A stretch of DNA of 39,876 nt from Pseudooceanicola sp. (GTDB lineage Bacteria > Pseudomonadota > Alphaproteobacteria > Rhodobacterales > Rhodobacteraceae). Position 1 is the stretch's first letter. Each line of letters opens with the position of its first letter. The stretch is taken from contig PAPR01000056.1 in the NCBI GenBank assembly GCA_002709085.1, forward strand, positions 1 through 39,876, written 5' to 3'. Shown here piece by piece: positions 6,836-15,556 of the stretch. Position numbers and translations under genes: made by a program. The notes beneath the pieces are model-generated. The model was not told where the DNA came from. It was given only the letters and a program-made list of their open reading frames with translations, and did not search any database.

Positions 6836-9800
6836 TAGATTTCCTCGACCGTCATCACGCCGTTCAGGCTCTTGATCGCGCCCTTGATCTGCGGCGTGAC
6901 AGGGTAATCCTGACCCGCGTCGATCTCGACCTCGCCCGGCAACCCGGCCCCCATCACGCAAAAGCTGATCGGCCCGCGCGCGACACGCGCCGCCCCCTTG
7001 GAGGCGTTTTCAAGCACCTCCGCCACCGCGACCAGCGCCTCGGGCGCTTCGACGAAGATCTTCAGGCCCGTCCCGCCCGCATCGGCGACCACCGTATCCA
7101 GCGGCGCGACGCCGCGCGCGAGCAGCTTGAGCTGGTCGCTTTCCATCGTCGCCTCGACCGTGATGACGACCATCGCGCCGGCCTCCATGTGCTCGCGCGA
7201 GGCCTCCAACGTGTCGGAGAAGACCGTGCATTCATAGGCCCCGGTCGTGTCAGACGCCTGAAGAAAGGCGAAACGGTTGCCGCGCGCCGATTTACGCTCC
7301 TGACGACCCGCGACGATGCCGGCGATCTTGGCAACGAGTGGCCCGCCGAGGGCGAGTTGCGCGACCTGATCCAGCGTCTTGACGTCCTTACGCTTGAGCG
7401 CGCCGGCGTAATCGTCCAGCGGATGCCCCGAGAGGTAAAAGCCGATGGCGCGAAATTCCTCGGACAGACGTTCGGCGGGCAGCCAATCCTGCGCCGGTGA
7501 AAGCCGTGGTTCGGGCAGGTCCTCGCCCGCGTCGCCGAACAGCGAGACCTGGTCGGAGGTCTTTTGCTGCCAGATCGCGGCGGAATATTGCACCAGCGCG
7601 TCGAGGCTGTCGAAGACCCGGCGGCGGTTGGGATCGAGGATGTCGAAAGCCCCGGCGCGCGCCATCATCTCCAGCGGGCGCTTGCCCACACGCTTCAGCT
7701 CGACCCGGCGCGCGAAATCGAACAGCGTGACGAATGGCTTGTCGCCGCGCCCCTCGACCACGAGGCGCATCGCGTCGAGACCGACGTTTTTCAGCGCGCC
7801 CAAGGCGTAGACCAGCGCGCTGTCGACCACCTTGAACGACGCGCCCGAGCGGTTCACGCAGGGCGGCACATAGGGCAGTTTCAGCGCCTTCTTCACCTCT
7901 TCGAAATAGACGGCGAGCTTTTCGGTCAGGTGAATATCGCAGTTCATCACGCCGGCCATGAATTCGACTGGGTGGTTCGCCTTGAGCCATGCGGTCTGGT
8001 AGGAGACCACGGCATAGGCCGCCGCGTGGGATTTGTTGAAACCGTAGTTGGCGAACTTTTCCAGAAGGTCGAAAACCTCCGTCGCCTTCTTTTTGTCGAC
8101 GCCGTTTTCCGCCGCGCCTTTTTCGAACTTGGGACGCTCGGCGTCCATCGCCTCCTTGATCTTCTTGCCCATGGCACGGCGCAAGAGATCCGCGCCGCCC
8201 AGACTGTAGCCCGCCATGACCTGCGCGATCTGCATCACCTGTTCCTGATAGACGATAATCCCTTGAGTTTCCTCAAGGATATGGTCAATCAGCGGGTGAA
8301 CAGACTCGATCTCGCGCAGCCCGTTCTTAACCTCGCAATAGGTCGGAATGTTCTCCATCGGGCCGGGACGGTAGAGCGCGACGAGCGCAACGATATCCTC
8401 GATACAGGTCGGCTTCATCCGCTTGAGTGCGTCCATCATGCCCGAGGATTCAACCTGGAACACTGCCACCGTCTTGGCCGCCGCGTAGAGCGAATATGTC
8501 TTTTCGTCATCCAGCGGGATCAGGTTGATCTGGTTCTGCGCGCCCTCCGCTGGATCGTATAGCCTCGTCCCGTCCGCCCCGGTGTGCAGGTCACGCCCGC
8601 CGGCATGGATCTGTTCTATCGCGTTCTGAATGACGGTCAGTGTCTTCAGCCCGAGAAAGTCGAACTTCACCAGCCCGGCCTGTTCGACCCACTTCATGTT
8701 GAACTGGGTCGCGGGCATGTCGGACCGCGGATCCTGATAGAGCGGCACCAGCCGATCCAGGGGGCGATCCCCGATGACCACGCCGGCCGCATGGGTCGAG
8801 GCGTTGCGCAACAGCCCCTCGACCTGCATGCCGTATTGCAGCAGGCGGTTCACCACCTCCTCATTGCGGGCCTCCTCGCGCAGACGGTCCTCCTGTGCGA
8901 GGGCCTGTTCGATGCTCACGGGTTTCACGCCATCGACGGGAATCATCTTGGACAGGCGGTCGACCTGTCCGTAGGGCATCTGCAAGACACGCCCGATGTC
9001 ACGCACCGCCGCCTTGGAGAGCAGCGCGCCAAAGGTGATGATCTGCCCGACCTTGTCGCGGCCATATTTCTCTTGAACGTAGCGGATCACTTCCTCACGG
9101 CGATCCATGCAGAAATCGATATCGAAGTCCGGCATGGATACCCGCTCGGGGTTAAGAAAGCGTTCAAACAGCAACGAATAGCGCAAAGGGTCCAGATCGG
9201 TGATCGTCAGCGCATAGGCCACCAGCGACCCCGCACCCGAACCACGCCCCGGCCCGACGGGAATACCGTTGTCCTTGGACCACTTGATGAAATCCGCAAC
9301 GATCAGAAAATAGCCGGGAAATCCCATCCCCTCGATTATCTTGAGTTCGAAATCCAGCCGCGCCTGATAGTCCTCAAGCGAGGCGGCGGGCTCGATCACC
9401 GCCAGCCTGTCCTGCAATCCAGCCCTGGCCTGACGGCGCAATTCCTCAATCTCGTCATCGGCGAATTTCGGCAGAATCGGATCGCGGCGATAGGCCATGA
9501 AAGCGCAGCGGCGCGCGATCTCCACCGTGTTCTCCAGCGCCTCGGGCAGATCGGCGAAGAGGGTCGCCATTTCTTCGGGCGATTTGAAATAATGTTGCGG
9601 AGTCAGGCGCCTGCGATCCTGCTGCTGATCGACGTAGGCGCCCTCGGCGATGCAGATCAGCGCGTCATGCGCCTCGAACATCTCTTCTTTGGGGAAATAA
9701 ACGTCGTTGGTCGCGACCAGCGGCAATTCCATCGCATAGGCCATTTCAACAAAACCGCGCTCGGTCAGGCGTTCGGCCTCGGGCAAACCCTTGTCACCCG

Positions 9801-10335
9801 GATGGCGCTGCAATTCGACGTAGAGGCGATCCGCGAAAATCCCCTTGAGGCGGTCCAGGTAGGCTTGCGCCGCCGGGCGCTGACCCGCTTGCAACAACAT
9901 CCCGACCGGACCCTGCGGACCTCCGCTGAGACAGATGACACCTTCGGAAAATTCCGTAAGTTCCTCTAGTGAAACCTGTGGAATTTGCCCCGCCTTGTCG
10001 AGGTAAAGGCAGGAGTTCAGCCGCATCAGGTTCTCATAGCCGACCTCGGATTGCGCCAGCAGGACCAGCCCCGCCGGCGACTTTGGCTTGTCCCCCGGCT
10101 GCGACGCCAGATAGGTGACGTCGACCTGGCACCCGATGATCGGTTGCACGCCTTCGCCCGCCGCAGTGACGGAAAACTCCAGCGCCGCGAACATGTTATT
10201 ACTATCGGTCACGGCGACCGCGGGCATCCCGGCGGCCTTGCAGAGGCCGGGTAGCTTTTTCAGCCGGACCGCCCCTTCCAGGAGGGAGTATTCGGTGTGC
10301 ACGCGCAGGTGAATGAATCGGGGCATATCGGTCAT
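6835..10335 (-). CDS. dnaE: DNA polymerase III subunit alpha
   Basis: Catalytic subunit of the replicative DNA polymerase, 1166 residues, the usual DnaE length. The N-terminal PHP domain starts with FIHLRVHTEYSLLEGA. The palm contains GPGRGSGAGSLVAYAL and the acidic catalytic motif MPDFDIDFCMDRREEVI. Finger and tail segments include CIEDIVALVALYRPGPMENI, NYGFNKSHAAAYAVVSYQTA and, toward the C-terminus, an OB-fold (AGIVAGRQERKSARGNRFAF). The ATG at 10335 is used, though MPRFIHLRVH at 10326 would also fit; no clear Shine-Dalgarno sequence decides. The gene is monocistronic by appearance, divergent from pxpB across 87 bp. Confidence 0.97.
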   Translation of the reverse strand: MTDMPRFIHLRVHTEYSLLEGAVRLKKLPGLCKAAGMPAVAVTDSNNMFAALEFSVTAAGEGVQPIIGCQVDVTYLASQPGDKPKSPAGLVLLAQSEVGYENLMRLNSCLYLDKAGQIPQVSLEELTEFSEGVICLSGGPQGPVGMLLQAGQRPAAQAYLDRLKGIFADRLYVELQRHPGDKGLPEAERLTERGFVEMAYAMELPLVATNDVYFPKEEMFEAHDALICIAEGAYVDQQQDRRRLTPQHYFKSPEEMATLFADLPEALENTVEIARRCAFMAYRRDPILPKFADDEIEELRRQARAGLQDRLAVIEPAASLEDYQARLDFELKIIEGMGFPGYFLIVADFIKWSKDNGIPVGPGRGSGAGSLVAYALTITDLDPLRYSLLFERFLNPERVSMPDFDIDFCMDRREEVIRYVQEKYGRDKVGQIITFGALLSKAAVRDIGRVLQMPYGQVDRLSKMIPVDGVKPVSIEQALAQEDRLREEARNEEVVNRLLQYGMQVEGLLRNASTHAAGVVIGDRPLDRLVPLYQDPRSDMPATQFNMKWVEQAGLVKFDFLGLKTLTVIQNAIEQIHAGGRDLHTGADGTRLYDPAEGAQNQINLIPLDDEKTYSLYAAAKTVAVFQVESSGMMDALKRMKPTCIEDIVALVALYRPGPMENIPTYCEVKNGLREIESVHPLIDHILEETQGIIVYQEQVMQIAQVMAGYSLGGADLLRRAMGKKIKEAMDAERPKFEKGAAENGVDKKKATEVFDLLEKFANYGFNKSHAAAYAVVSYQTAWLKANHPVEFMAGVMNCDIHLTEKLAVYFEEVKKALKLPYVPPCVNRSGASFKVVDSALVYALGALKNVGLDAMRLVVEGRGDKPFVTLFDFARRVELKRVGKRPLEMMARAGAFDILDPNRRRVFDSLDALVQYSAAIWQQKTSDQVSLFGDAGEDLPEPRLSPAQDWLPAERLSEEFRAIGFYLSGHPLDDYAGALKRKDVKTLDQVAQLALGGPLVAKIAGIVAGRQERKSARGNRFAFLQASDTTGAYECTVFSDTLEASREHMEAGAMVVITVEATMESDQLKLLARGVAPLDTVVADAGGTGLKIFVEAPEALVAVAEVLENASKGAARVARGPISFCVMGAGLPGEVEIDAGQDYPVTPQIKGAIKSLNGVMTVEEI

Positions 10336-10422
10336 GGCGCAAAGCTAGCGCGGATAGGCCGGGGAACACCAGTTGCAACCGAACCGCTTTCCCCCGATCC
10401 TGCGCGTAAAGATGAGGCCCCC

Positions 10423-11166
10423 ATGTCCGACTCTCCCCTGCCCGAAATCCTGCCGCATGGTGCTGACGGCATCCTCCTGCGGCTTGGGCTGAGCGCGCGA
10501 GAATCTACCGTCGCGGCAGTGCAGATCCTTCGTGCGGCTATGGAAGACGCCTGCCCGCATGGGGTGGAGGAAATCGCCAGTTCGCTCACCTCCGTCTACC
10601 TTCGCTTCGACCCAGCCCGCACCACGCGGGCCGAGGTCTGCGCGACCGCCCAGAGCATCGCGCGAGGCGTGGATCTCAGCGCAACCACCCTGCCCGCCCC
10701 GCGCCACCGTTGGACCATTCCGGTTGTTCTGGGCGGCGAACATGGCCCGCATTTCGACGAAATGGTCCGCGCAACCGGCCATAGTGATCAACGCGCACGC
10801 GAGGTTTTGCTGTCGGCGCGGCTGCGCGTTCTGGCCATCGGCTTTGCCCCCGGCCTGCCCTACATGGGGTTGCTGCCAGAGGCGTGGGACGTTCCCCGTT
10901 TGCGCGACGTCACCCCAAAAGTCCCGGCCTGCGCGCTGGTGGCCGCGGTGCGCCAGCTCATCATCTTCACCAACCCGACGCCGACCGGGTGGCGCCACAT
11001 CGGACAGACCGCCTTTCACGGCTTTCAGGTGGGGCGCGACCCGGCGACGGCCCTTTCGGCAGGCGATGAAATCCGGCTTGAACAAATGACACCGGCGGAT
11101 TTGCATGGGCTGCAGACGGACAATCCCGATGGCCTTGGCGGCGCGCGTTGCGAGGTGCTTTCATGA
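10423..11166 (+). CDS. pxpB: 5-oxoprolinase subunit B
   Basis: Component of the bacterial ATP-dependent 5-oxoprolinase PxpABC, which opens 5-oxo-L-proline to glutamate. The 247-residue product shows the family signature LAIGFAPGLPYMGLLPE and PTPTGWRHIGQT in the cyclophilin-like carboxyltransferase subdomain 1. The frame is open upstream to 10297, but the ATG at 10423 (MSDSPLPEILPHG) gives the normal N-terminus and lies outside dnaE. Its stop overlaps the pxpC start (ATGA). First gene of a pxpB-pxpC-pxpA operon. Confidence 0.93.
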   Translation: MSDSPLPEILPHGADGILLRLGLSARESTVAAVQILRAAMEDACPHGVEEIASSLTSVYLRFDPARTTRAEVCATAQSIARGVDLSATTLPAPRHRWTIPVVLGGEHGPHFDEMVRATGHSDQRAREVLLSARLRVLAIGFAPGLPYMGLLPEAWDVPRLRDVTPKVPACALVAAVRQLIIFTNPTPTGWRHIGQTAFHGFQVGRDPATALSAGDEIRLEQMTPADLHGLQTDNPDGLGGARCEVLS

Positions 11167-12188
11167 CGGGCGGAACGCTGATCCTCCATCGCGCCGGGCC
11201 CGGTGTGACGGTGCAGGATGAAGGGCGGCCCTACCGTCTGGCCGAAGGGCTGTCACGCGGCGGGGCCGCGGACCGTCTGGCCTTGATCGAAGCCGCCGCC
11301 CTTTTGGGCCTGCATGCCCCGGTGGCCGCACTAGAAATGGCGATGCTGGGATGCGACGTGACCTGCACCGCGCCGACCCGCCTTGCCCTGACCGGCGCGC
11401 GCATGGCTGCCGATTTGAACGGCACGTCACTCGCCCCGAACAGCACCTTTTGGATGACCCCGGAGGATCGGTTGAGCATCGGGGCTGCCCGCGCTGGCAC
11501 CTACAGCTACCTAACCCCCGCAGGCGGTATTCAAACGTCGGAGATCATAGGCAGCCGCGCCGCCCATCTGACCGCAGGCATTGGCAAACCGCTGCAAGCG
11601 GGGGACGAATTGCCCATGGGCGAGGATCCCGACCCAAACGCGCCACCCATGATCCTGCGGGTGGAGGACCGCCTGTCGGGTGGCTCGGTGCGCGTGATGC
11701 CCGGCCCGCAGAGCGATCTGTTCGACGCGGAGACACGCGCCCGCTTCTTCGCCACTGAGTTCAGGCGCGCGCGGACCGGCAATCGACAAGGCGTGCGCCT
11801 CGACGCCGAGGGGCCGCCCTTCACCACGCAGACCGAAACGCTCGCCTCAGACATCATTCAGCCGGGCGACGTGCAGATGACCGGCGATGGCGTGCCCTAT
11901 GTTTTGCTCAGCGAATGTCAGACCATGGGCGGCTACCCGCGTATCGGCACCGTCATCGCACAGGATCTGGGACGCGTTGCACAGGCCGCCCCCGGCACCT
12001 CCCTGCGGTTCGCAGAGGTCAGCGCAGCCGAGGCGGATGCGCTTTGGCGCAGCGAGGCGGACCAGCTTATCGCGCTGCGAAAATCCGTCCAACCGTTGCG
12101 GCGCGATCCGCATGACATTCCCGACCTCTTGTCCTACCAATTGATCAGCGGCGTGGTGCGCGGCGACGAACAGGGAGGCACTGGATGA
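11163..12188 (+). CDS. pxpC: 5-oxoprolinase subunit C
   Basis: Second subunit of the 5-oxoprolinase, formerly called biotin-dependent carboxyltransferase or urea amidolyase-related. The 341-residue product begins LILHRAGPGVTVQDEGRPYR, the canonical PxpC start, and contains SRGGAADRLALIEAAALLG, AGTYSYLTPAGGI, RVMPGPQSDLF and the C-terminal ECQTMGGYPRIGTVIAQDL block. The ATG at 11163 is preferred over an in-frame start at 11148 because it overlaps the pxpB stop by four bases. The 3' end overlaps pxpA in the same way. Confidence 0.93.
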   Translation: MTGGTLILHRAGPGVTVQDEGRPYRLAEGLSRGGAADRLALIEAAALLGLHAPVAALEMAMLGCDVTCTAPTRLALTGARMAADLNGTSLAPNSTFWMTPEDRLSIGAARAGTYSYLTPAGGIQTSEIIGSRAAHLTAGIGKPLQAGDELPMGEDPDPNAPPMILRVEDRLSGGSVRVMPGPQSDLFDAETRARFFATEFRRARTGNRQGVRLDAEGPPFTTQTETLASDIIQPGDVQMTGDGVPYVLLSECQTMGGYPRIGTVIAQDLGRVAQAAPGTSLRFAEVSAAEADALWRSEADQLIALRKSVQPLRRDPHDIPDLLSYQLISGVVRGDEQGGTG

Positions 12189-12940
12189 AGACCGTCGATC
12201 TGAATGCGGATATGGGAGAAAGCTTTGGCCCATGGATGATGGGCAACGACGCGGCCCTGTTGGACATCGTGACTTCGGCCAACATCGCCTGCGGCTTTCA
12301 CGCAGGCGACGCCGACGTCATGGCGCGCACCTTCGCCATGGCGCAGTCGCGCGGCGTCGGTTTGGGCGCGCATCCCGGCTTCGCGGACATCCAAGGGTTC
12401 GGTCGACGCCGCATCACGCTCTCGACCGAAGAACTCGGCAACCTGATCACTTATCAACTCGGGGCCGCGCAGGCGATGGCGCGGTCCGCGGGCGGAACCC
12501 TGCGACACCTGAAATTGCATGGCGCGCTGGCAAACATGGCGTCCGAAGATATCGAACTGGCCCGGACATGCTACGCCGCGGCCGCGCGTCTCCAGCCCGA
12601 GATCGTGATCATGACGCTGGCCGGGACCGCCCAGGAGGCCGCCGCAGATGGGTTGGGCCTGAACCGCGCCGGAGAGATTTTTGCCGACCGCGCTTATAGC
12701 GACGACGCCACGCTGCTGGATCGCAAGCGCCCCGGCGCGGTGATCCACGACGCCGCCCTCGCCGGGCCGCGCGTCGCAGAGATGGTCCGCGAGGGCGCAA
12801 TCATCACCGCCAGCGGCAAACGCATATCCACTCGGATCGACACGATCTGCCTCCATGGCGACACGCCCGAAGCTATTGAAATAGCGGGGTCCGTGAGGAA
12901 CGCTTTGCAATCGGCAGGCATCACCTTGCGCCGACTCTGA
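12185..12940 (+). CDS. pxpA: 5-oxoprolinase subunit A (LamB/YcsF family)
   Basis: A 251-residue LamB/YcsF-family protein, the third component of 5-oxoprolinase. Diagnostic segments are VDLNADMGESFGPW at the N-terminus, SANIACGFHAGDADVM, GLGAHPGFADIQGFGRR and LKLHGALANM, and a C-terminal ICLHGDTPEAIEIA. The ATG overlaps the pxpC stop, so pxpB, pxpC and pxpA appear translationally coupled. A gamma-glutamyltransferase gene 6 kb downstream could supply gamma-glutamyl amino acids, a source of 5-oxoproline; that link is inference. The 239 bp after the stop, up to the DUF6522 gene, hold nothing I recognise. Confidence 0.94.
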   Translation: MKTVDLNADMGESFGPWMMGNDAALLDIVTSANIACGFHAGDADVMARTFAMAQSRGVGLGAHPGFADIQGFGRRRITLSTEELGNLITYQLGAAQAMARSAGGTLRHLKLHGALANMASEDIELARTCYAAAARLQPEIVIMTLAGTAQEAAADGLGLNRAGEIFADRAYSDDATLLDRKRPGAVIHDAALAGPRVAEMVREGAIITASGKRISTRIDTICLHGDTPEAIEIAGSVRNALQSAGITLRRL

Positions 12941-13179
12941 GTGTTCGCAGACAGCCCTGCCAAATATGTGCGCCTCTACCCCGCCAACCATTGTGCCCGT
13001 TGCTTAATGGACGACTGCGTGAGAGCAGAACAGAGAAGGCGACGACGGCGGCGTGATCGTGGCGATCGCCCTAACCGCTCATGGAAAGCCGAAAGCCTTG
13101 GGACAGTTCAATGATGCGGGGCCACCGCGGTCTCCCGTTTCATTCCCGCTCACCCTGTCCGGACCCGAGGCGCCTGTGA

Positions 13180-13455
13180 TCAGCGTGACCCTTGGTGTCG
13201 CCCCTGCGCGACCGGAAACGTGCTTTGCGACAACACGCCTCCGCTGGCATCCACGACCAGCCGAAGCGCGCTTCCCCCGCGATAAAACGTCAACCTCCAG
13301 CGCCCCTCATCCTCATCGACACCGGTTTCACTGCGGCTGGTGAGACGACCATTGCGTAGTTCATCCTGAACCAGCTCCGGGGCGAGCGCGAATGCGCGCC
13401 CGATCAGTGTCGCATCCACGACGAAGCCATCTTGCGTCACCGTTATCTCATTCAT
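13180..13455 (-). CDS. DUF6522 family protein
   Basis: A 91-residue protein matching my recollection of the DUF6522 family, frequent in Rhodobacterales near denitrification, cytochrome-oxidase and NO-response genes. Visible features are the N-terminal VTQDGFVVDATLIGRAFAL, the middle LTSRSETGVDEDEGRWRLTF and the end ALRLVVDASGGVLSQST. Function unknown; no membrane segment. I start it at the ATG at 13455 (MNEITVTQDG) and not the upstream in-frame ATG at 13494. It is divergent from the globin gene, and the NsrR-like palindrome at 13541 lies between them, so both may answer to the same regulator. Confidence 0.7.
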   Translation of the reverse strand: MNEITVTQDGFVVDATLIGRAFALAPELVQDELRNGRLTSRSETGVDEDEGRWRLTFYRGGSALRLVVDASGGVLSQSTFPVAQGRHQGSR

Positions 13456-13540
13456 TTTATATGTCCTTCGCATCAAGGCAGGCGGCGACGACACATCGCT
13501 CGCAGTGTCATGCGCGCTTTCGCCTCACTGCCGACGCTCA

Positions 13541-13563
13541 AATAGGTATTTACAGTACCTATT
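13541..13563. promoter_or_regulatory. NsrR-type palindromic operator, site 1
   Basis: A 23-bp palindrome with perfect 8-bp arms AATAGGTA (13541-13548) and TACCTATT (13556-13563) around a 7-bp AT-rich centre. It sits between the divergent DUF6522 gene and the truncated globin gene, 42 bp upstream of the globin start. Its reverse complement matches the site at 15557-15579, upstream of the NsrR-like gene, at 19 of 23 positions by my hand alignment. Size and symmetry resemble the 11-1-11 NsrR operator. Confidence 0.65.
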
Positions 13564-13605
13564 ACGAAACCTACGGTTAAGTGGCAATGACCTACGAGGC
13601 TGCAA

Positions 13606-14058
13606 ATGACCCAAGCACGACCGACACCGAGCCCCGCTCCGTCGATGCGGCCGGCCATTACCGCGCGTCTTCAGGCCGAAACCGGGCTAGATGAGGACGT
13701 CCTGCAAGAGCTTGTCCAACGATTTTACAAAAAGGTGCGTCATGACCCGGACCTCGGTCCCATATTCGCCGCACGTATCAAGGATTGGGAACCGCATCTC
13801 GAGCGTATGACGGCCTTCTGGTCCTCCGTCGCCCTCATGACCGGACGCTATCACGGTGCCCCGGTTCCCAAACACGTCGGCTTGCCGATCTCCTGGGACC
13901 ATTTTGAACGGTGGCTGTCGCTCTTTCGGGAAACGGCACATGAGGTCTGCCCCTCGAACGGCGCCAATCATGTCATTGAACGTGCCGAACGGATCGCCCG
14001 GTCGCTGAATATGGCGGTTCAGGAGGCGGCCGGATCGGGTCCGCCAAGATTGGTGTGA
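13606..14058 (+). CDS. Group III truncated hemoglobin
   Basis: A 150-residue heme protein of the truncated hemoglobin group III (2-on-2 globin) type, implicated in handling NO or O2 in microaerobic bacteria. The core runs from LQELVQRFYKKVRHDPDLGPIF through HLERMTAFWSSVALMTGRYHG to PISWDHFERWLSLFRETA, which holds the probable proximal His in the F-helix region. The N-terminal 16 residues are proline-rich and probably disordered. It is followed after 9 bp by a DUF488 gene and preceded by a 23-bp NsrR-like palindrome, consistent with NO-responsive expression; the regulatory link is inferred. Confidence 0.88.
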   Translation: MTQARPTPSPAPSMRPAITARLQAETGLDEDVLQELVQRFYKKVRHDPDLGPIFAARIKDWEPHLERMTAFWSSVALMTGRYHGAPVPKHVGLPISWDHFERWLSLFRETAHEVCPSNGANHVIERAERIARSLNMAVQEAAGSGPPRLV

Positions 14059-14067
14059 GGTCGCGCC

Positions 14068-14445
14068 ATGTCCCACGAACACAAAATATATCTGGAGCGG
14101 GTTTACGACGAACCAACTGCTCAAAAAACCGCAAGACTGCTCGTCGACCGGGTCTGGCCCCGTGGGATCGCCAAGGCGGAACTTGCCCATGATGACTGGA
14201 TCAAGGGGGTCGCGCCGAGCGCGCAGCTTCGCAAATGGTTCGGGCACGACCCCGAGAAATGGGACGAGTTTCGCAACCGTTACCTTCATGAACTGGCAAA
14301 TAACGAGAAGGCGGTCGCGCGGTGCCTGACCTGGTGTCGGAAAGGGCCGGTGACGCTGCTTTATGGAACGAAGGACCGAGATCACAATCAAGCGGTAGTC
14401 CTGAAGGACTATCTTTCACAGCGGCTGAAGGATGGGTCATCGTGA
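14068..14445 (+). CDS. DUF488 family protein
   Basis: A 125-residue protein of the DUF488 family (YeaO-like), function not established. The segments IYLERVYDEPTAQKTARLLV, DRVWPRGIAKAEL, WIKGVAPSAQLRKWFGHDP, WDEFRNRYLHEL and VTLLYGTKDRDHNQAVVL follow the family from end to end, so the gene appears intact. It lies 9 bp after the globin gene, probably in the same transcript under the 13541 operator. Its stop overlaps an ATG (TGATG at 14443-14447) that opens only a 25-codon frame, the start of a decayed stretch. Confidence 0.85.
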   Translation: MSHEHKIYLERVYDEPTAQKTARLLVDRVWPRGIAKAELAHDDWIKGVAPSAQLRKWFGHDPEKWDEFRNRYLHELANNEKAVARCLTWCRKGPVTLLYGTKDRDHNQAVVLKDYLSQRLKDGSS

Positions 14446-14522
14446 TGACTGCTGCGGCGCTCACAAGTGAGGTTAGGAATGGCGTCCACAGCGATTTGCC
14501 CGCGAGGTCGAGCGCGCAATGA
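14445..14522 (+). pseudogene. 25-codon coupled mini-ORF, probable remnant
   Basis: An ATG overlapping the DUF488 stop (TGATG) opens 25 codons (MTAAALTSEVRNGVHSDLPA and five more) ending at 14522, where the TGA overlaps another ATG (14519-14521). The chained overlaps suggest an operon once continued here with longer genes. The peptide matches no family I know. The following frame (14519-14704) is proline- and arginine-rich, crosses a run of nine C, and is probably not a functional gene. Confidence 0.35.
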
Positions 14523-14591
14523 CCGGAAATCCAACTCCCCCATCCGAACCGATCATTCGCAATGTCACAGCAGAGCGTCCCAGCGGCCGTT

Positions 14592-14600
14592 CCCCCCCCC
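14592..14600 (+). repeat. Homopolymeric run of nine C
   Basis: T followed by nine consecutive C residues, followed by G, in the decayed region upstream of the Cu-ATPase remnant. Such tracts are prone to slippage and to sequencing error, so reading frames across this point are unreliable. Confidence 0.8.
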
Positions 14601-14618
14601 GCCGGATAGCGCCAAACC

Positions 14619-14744
14619 ATGTCAAACGCCACGCCTTCAGTAGGACACGCGATCGCGCTTTCCGCGCCTTCGATCCGGTGCGGCGGATGCGTGGCGTCGA
14701 TTGAGGAGGCCCTGAACGCCATTCCCGGTATCGACTCCGCCCGC
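14619..14744 (+). pseudogene. Remnant of a copper-type P-ATPase (CcoI/FixI-like) N-terminus
   Basis: The frame from the ATG at 14619 encodes a heavy-metal-associated domain start, LSAPSIRCGGCVASIEEALN followed by AIPGIDSAR, closely resembling the N-terminus of CcoI/FixI-type copper-exporting ATPases: a CxxC metal site (Cys21, Cys24) followed by the amphipathic helix. Homology stops after residue 42, and the frame then runs antisense into the cyclo-ligase gene and ends at 14807 without any transmembrane, phosphorylation (DKTGT) or ATP-binding segment. More than 90 percent of a normal ATPase is missing. CcoI normally serves cbb3 oxidase assembly; no ccoNOQP genes are in the window. Confidence 0.6.
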
Positions 14745-14748
14745 GATC

Positions 14749-15462
14749 CTATCCTGGCCCATTTCCCGACGCTTTCTCATATGCGATGCCCCGCTCCGTC
14801 AGAATGACATCAAGCGGTATATCGTGGGGTTGCGGAAAAATCGTCGAGAGCCGCGCCGACGCGACACCGACTCCGATGCTGACTGGCCGGGGCGTCAAAG
14901 CGGCCAGCGTGCGATCCAGGTCGCCGCTGCCCTGGCCCAGCCAAAAACCCTCCGCATCCCAACCCAAAAGGGGGGCGATGATCACGTCAGGGCGAACCTC
15001 GGGGGAGCTCCGGGTCGGGGCGGGAATGGTCCACTGTCCGCGCTCCATTGTTACGTCGGGCGTCCATTCACGGAACACCAGCGGGGCCGCCAAAGTCTCA
15101 ACCGATGGCAGGGCGATCCGTTGGCCCTGATCGTGCAGCCGTGCCATCAAAGGACGCAGATCGGGTTCGCACCTGATCGGCCAGTAGACCGCGATCGTCT
15201 GCGAGGCGGTTACGGCCAAGCGCCCAAGGATTGCCCTTACGCCTTCCAGAAGGGCAGCTGAGATATCCCGGCGCTCATCTTCCGTGAGACCGCTCCGGAC
15301 AGCGCGAAGCCTGACGCGTTCCGCCTGCCGCCATCTGGCCACGTCGCGCGCTTGCTGCGGATCAACGGCAAGCGGATCAAAGTAGTTCGGGGCGATATCG
15401 CCTGCCATACAGGGCGGTGAGGAGAATCCGCCCCGGAACGCAAAGCCGTCATGGTCGGTCAT
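14749..15462 (-). CDS. 5-formyltetrahydrofolate cyclo-ligase family protein (divergent)
   Basis: A 237-residue member of the cyclo-ligase family, whose typical members convert 5-formyl-THF to methenyl-THF using ATP. The fold is traceable through RLRAVRSGLTEDERRDIS, IAVYWPIRCEPDLRPLM, RIALPSVET and IIAPLLGWDAEGFWLGQGSG. The usual glycine-rich signature GGGFYDRTL is changed to GSGDLDRTL, losing the aromatic residue. There is also an N-terminal extension (GGFSSPPCMAGDIAPNYFDP). The ATG at 15462 is preferred because GGAGG lies six bases upstream. It is divergent from the NsrR-like gene, with the 15557 operator between them, so it may be a specialised paralogue and not the housekeeping enzyme. Confidence 0.75.
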   Translation of the reverse strand: MTDHDGFAFRGGFSSPPCMAGDIAPNYFDPLAVDPQQARDVARWRQAERVRLRAVRSGLTEDERRDISAALLEGVRAILGRLAVTASQTIAVYWPIRCEPDLRPLMARLHDQGQRIALPSVETLAAPLVFREWTPDVTMERGQWTIPAPTRSSPEVRPDVIIAPLLGWDAEGFWLGQGSGDLDRTLAALTPRPVSIGVGVASARLSTIFPQPHDIPLDVILTERGIAYEKASGNGPG

Positions 15463-15556
15463 GGGCAACCTCCGTCACGTTCATGATCCCGACATATGTC
15501 GCGTTTTTCGGCGTGGCAGGGATCTCCGGTCCTTCTTGTCTTGGCTTATGCCTGCT

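Noticed and set aside
8584..9969. A 461-codon open frame antisense to dnaE
   Set aside because: Same codon-bias artefact; dnaE is unmistakable on the other strand.
14519..14704. A 61-residue proline/arginine-rich gene
   Set aside because: It crosses a C9 tract, overlaps the Cu-ATPase remnant in another frame and has no family resemblance.
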